Below, piece by piece: positions 23,129-23,353 of a DNA stretch of 23,353 nt. The position numbers and the translations under genes are program-made. The DNA comes from JBBDNV01 sp040877415. Its GTDB lineage: Bacteria; Planctomycetota; Planctomycetia; Pirellulales; PALSA-1355. Every line of letters starts with the position of its first letter. The first letter of the stretch is position 1. The stretch is from contig JBBDNV010000096.1 in NCBI GenBank assembly GCA_040877415.1, positions 1 to 23,353 on the forward strand, read 5' to 3'. Below the pieces are notes generated by a model. That model was not told the DNA's origin, did no database searches, and saw nothing but the letters and a program-made list of their open reading frames with translations.

Positions 23129-23353
23129 CTCCTCACCCCTCCTGGGAGAGCTGGCAGCACGGGGGCTGCATCAGTCACAGCGATTAGAACCGTGTTATTG
23201 TGTTGCGATCTCCCGAGTGTTTGTCGCTTCCGGGTCGCCGTCCACCGGCCTTGCCCCGCCGAGTGACCTTTGACCCCGCGGCCAACATCGAGCGCGCGAT
23301 CAGCTAGGCGCCGTCGCACTTTTCGTTGCACGTATCATCGTCCGCACGACCGG
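23129..23353. other. Upstream region of the BBP7 gene, no gene seen
   Basis: I see only the ribosome-binding site at 23138-23146 on the minus strand and no reliable promoter or ORF in these 225 bp. Confidence 0.5.

Overview
The window looks like chromosomal DNA of a GC-rich planctomycete, most likely of the Pirellula/Blastopirellula group. I infer this from family content: a BBP7-type outer-membrane beta-barrel, Tat-exported Gfo/Idh/MocA and TIM-barrel sugar-isomerase proteins, an FG-GAP/VCBS secreted protein, and many short intergenic palindromic repeats such as CCCCCGGCaaaGCCGGGGG and ATCCTGTTC arrays. No rRNA, tRNA, CRISPR array, transposase or integrase was recognised.

Left part (1-8.7 kb): ordinary core and secretome genes. 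These are a zinc-ribbon protein, a Tat-exported hydroxypyruvate-isomerase-like TIM barrel, a threonine-synthase-like PLP enzyme that is probably read from a leaderless mRNA, a secreted beta-propeller, a Tat-exported Gfo/Idh/MocA oxidoreductase, an FG-GAP protein interrupted by one in-frame TGA, and a secreted TPR plus aspartic-protease protein. REP-like inverted repeats sit in the gaps.

Middle (8.8-14.5 kb): a small defence/addiction island, all on the minus strand. A 958-residue Eco57I-like type IIG restriction-modification enzyme is followed downstream by a hicB copy, a DUF2281/PemK toxin-antitoxin pair, a second near-identical hicB copy, hicA and a third, different hicB-like gene. A block of about 570 bp (R-M 3' tail, palindromic element, second tail fragment, promoter, hicB) occurs twice, 1129 bp apart. 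The R-M 3' end therefore appears to have been copied repeatedly, with toxin-antitoxin cargo between the copies. The island is bracketed by 104-bp direct repeats at 8867-8970 and 14353-14456.

Right part (14.9-23.3 kb): a probable minus-strand operon of an alpha-oxoamine synthase (KBL/BioF fold), a class-C beta-lactamase-like serine hydrolase and a DUF819 membrane protein. Then comes a plus-strand tandem array of four small secreted paralogues (107-135 aa) of a family I cannot name. Each has a Sec signal peptide and a conserved propeptide-like block ending in DG(M/L)A(V/I)RG that resembles a double-glycine leader; the first three end in a Gly/Ala/Ser-rich tail. Copies 1 and 2 share a promoter and palindrome arrangement, and related hairpins follow copies 1, 2 and 3. 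A convergent BBP7-type outer-membrane protein closes the window.

The items most worth a second look are the four-gene secreted array with its structured spacers, the TGA codon in the FG-GAP gene with a SECIS-compatible hairpin just downstream, and the accreted R-M/toxin-antitoxin island.
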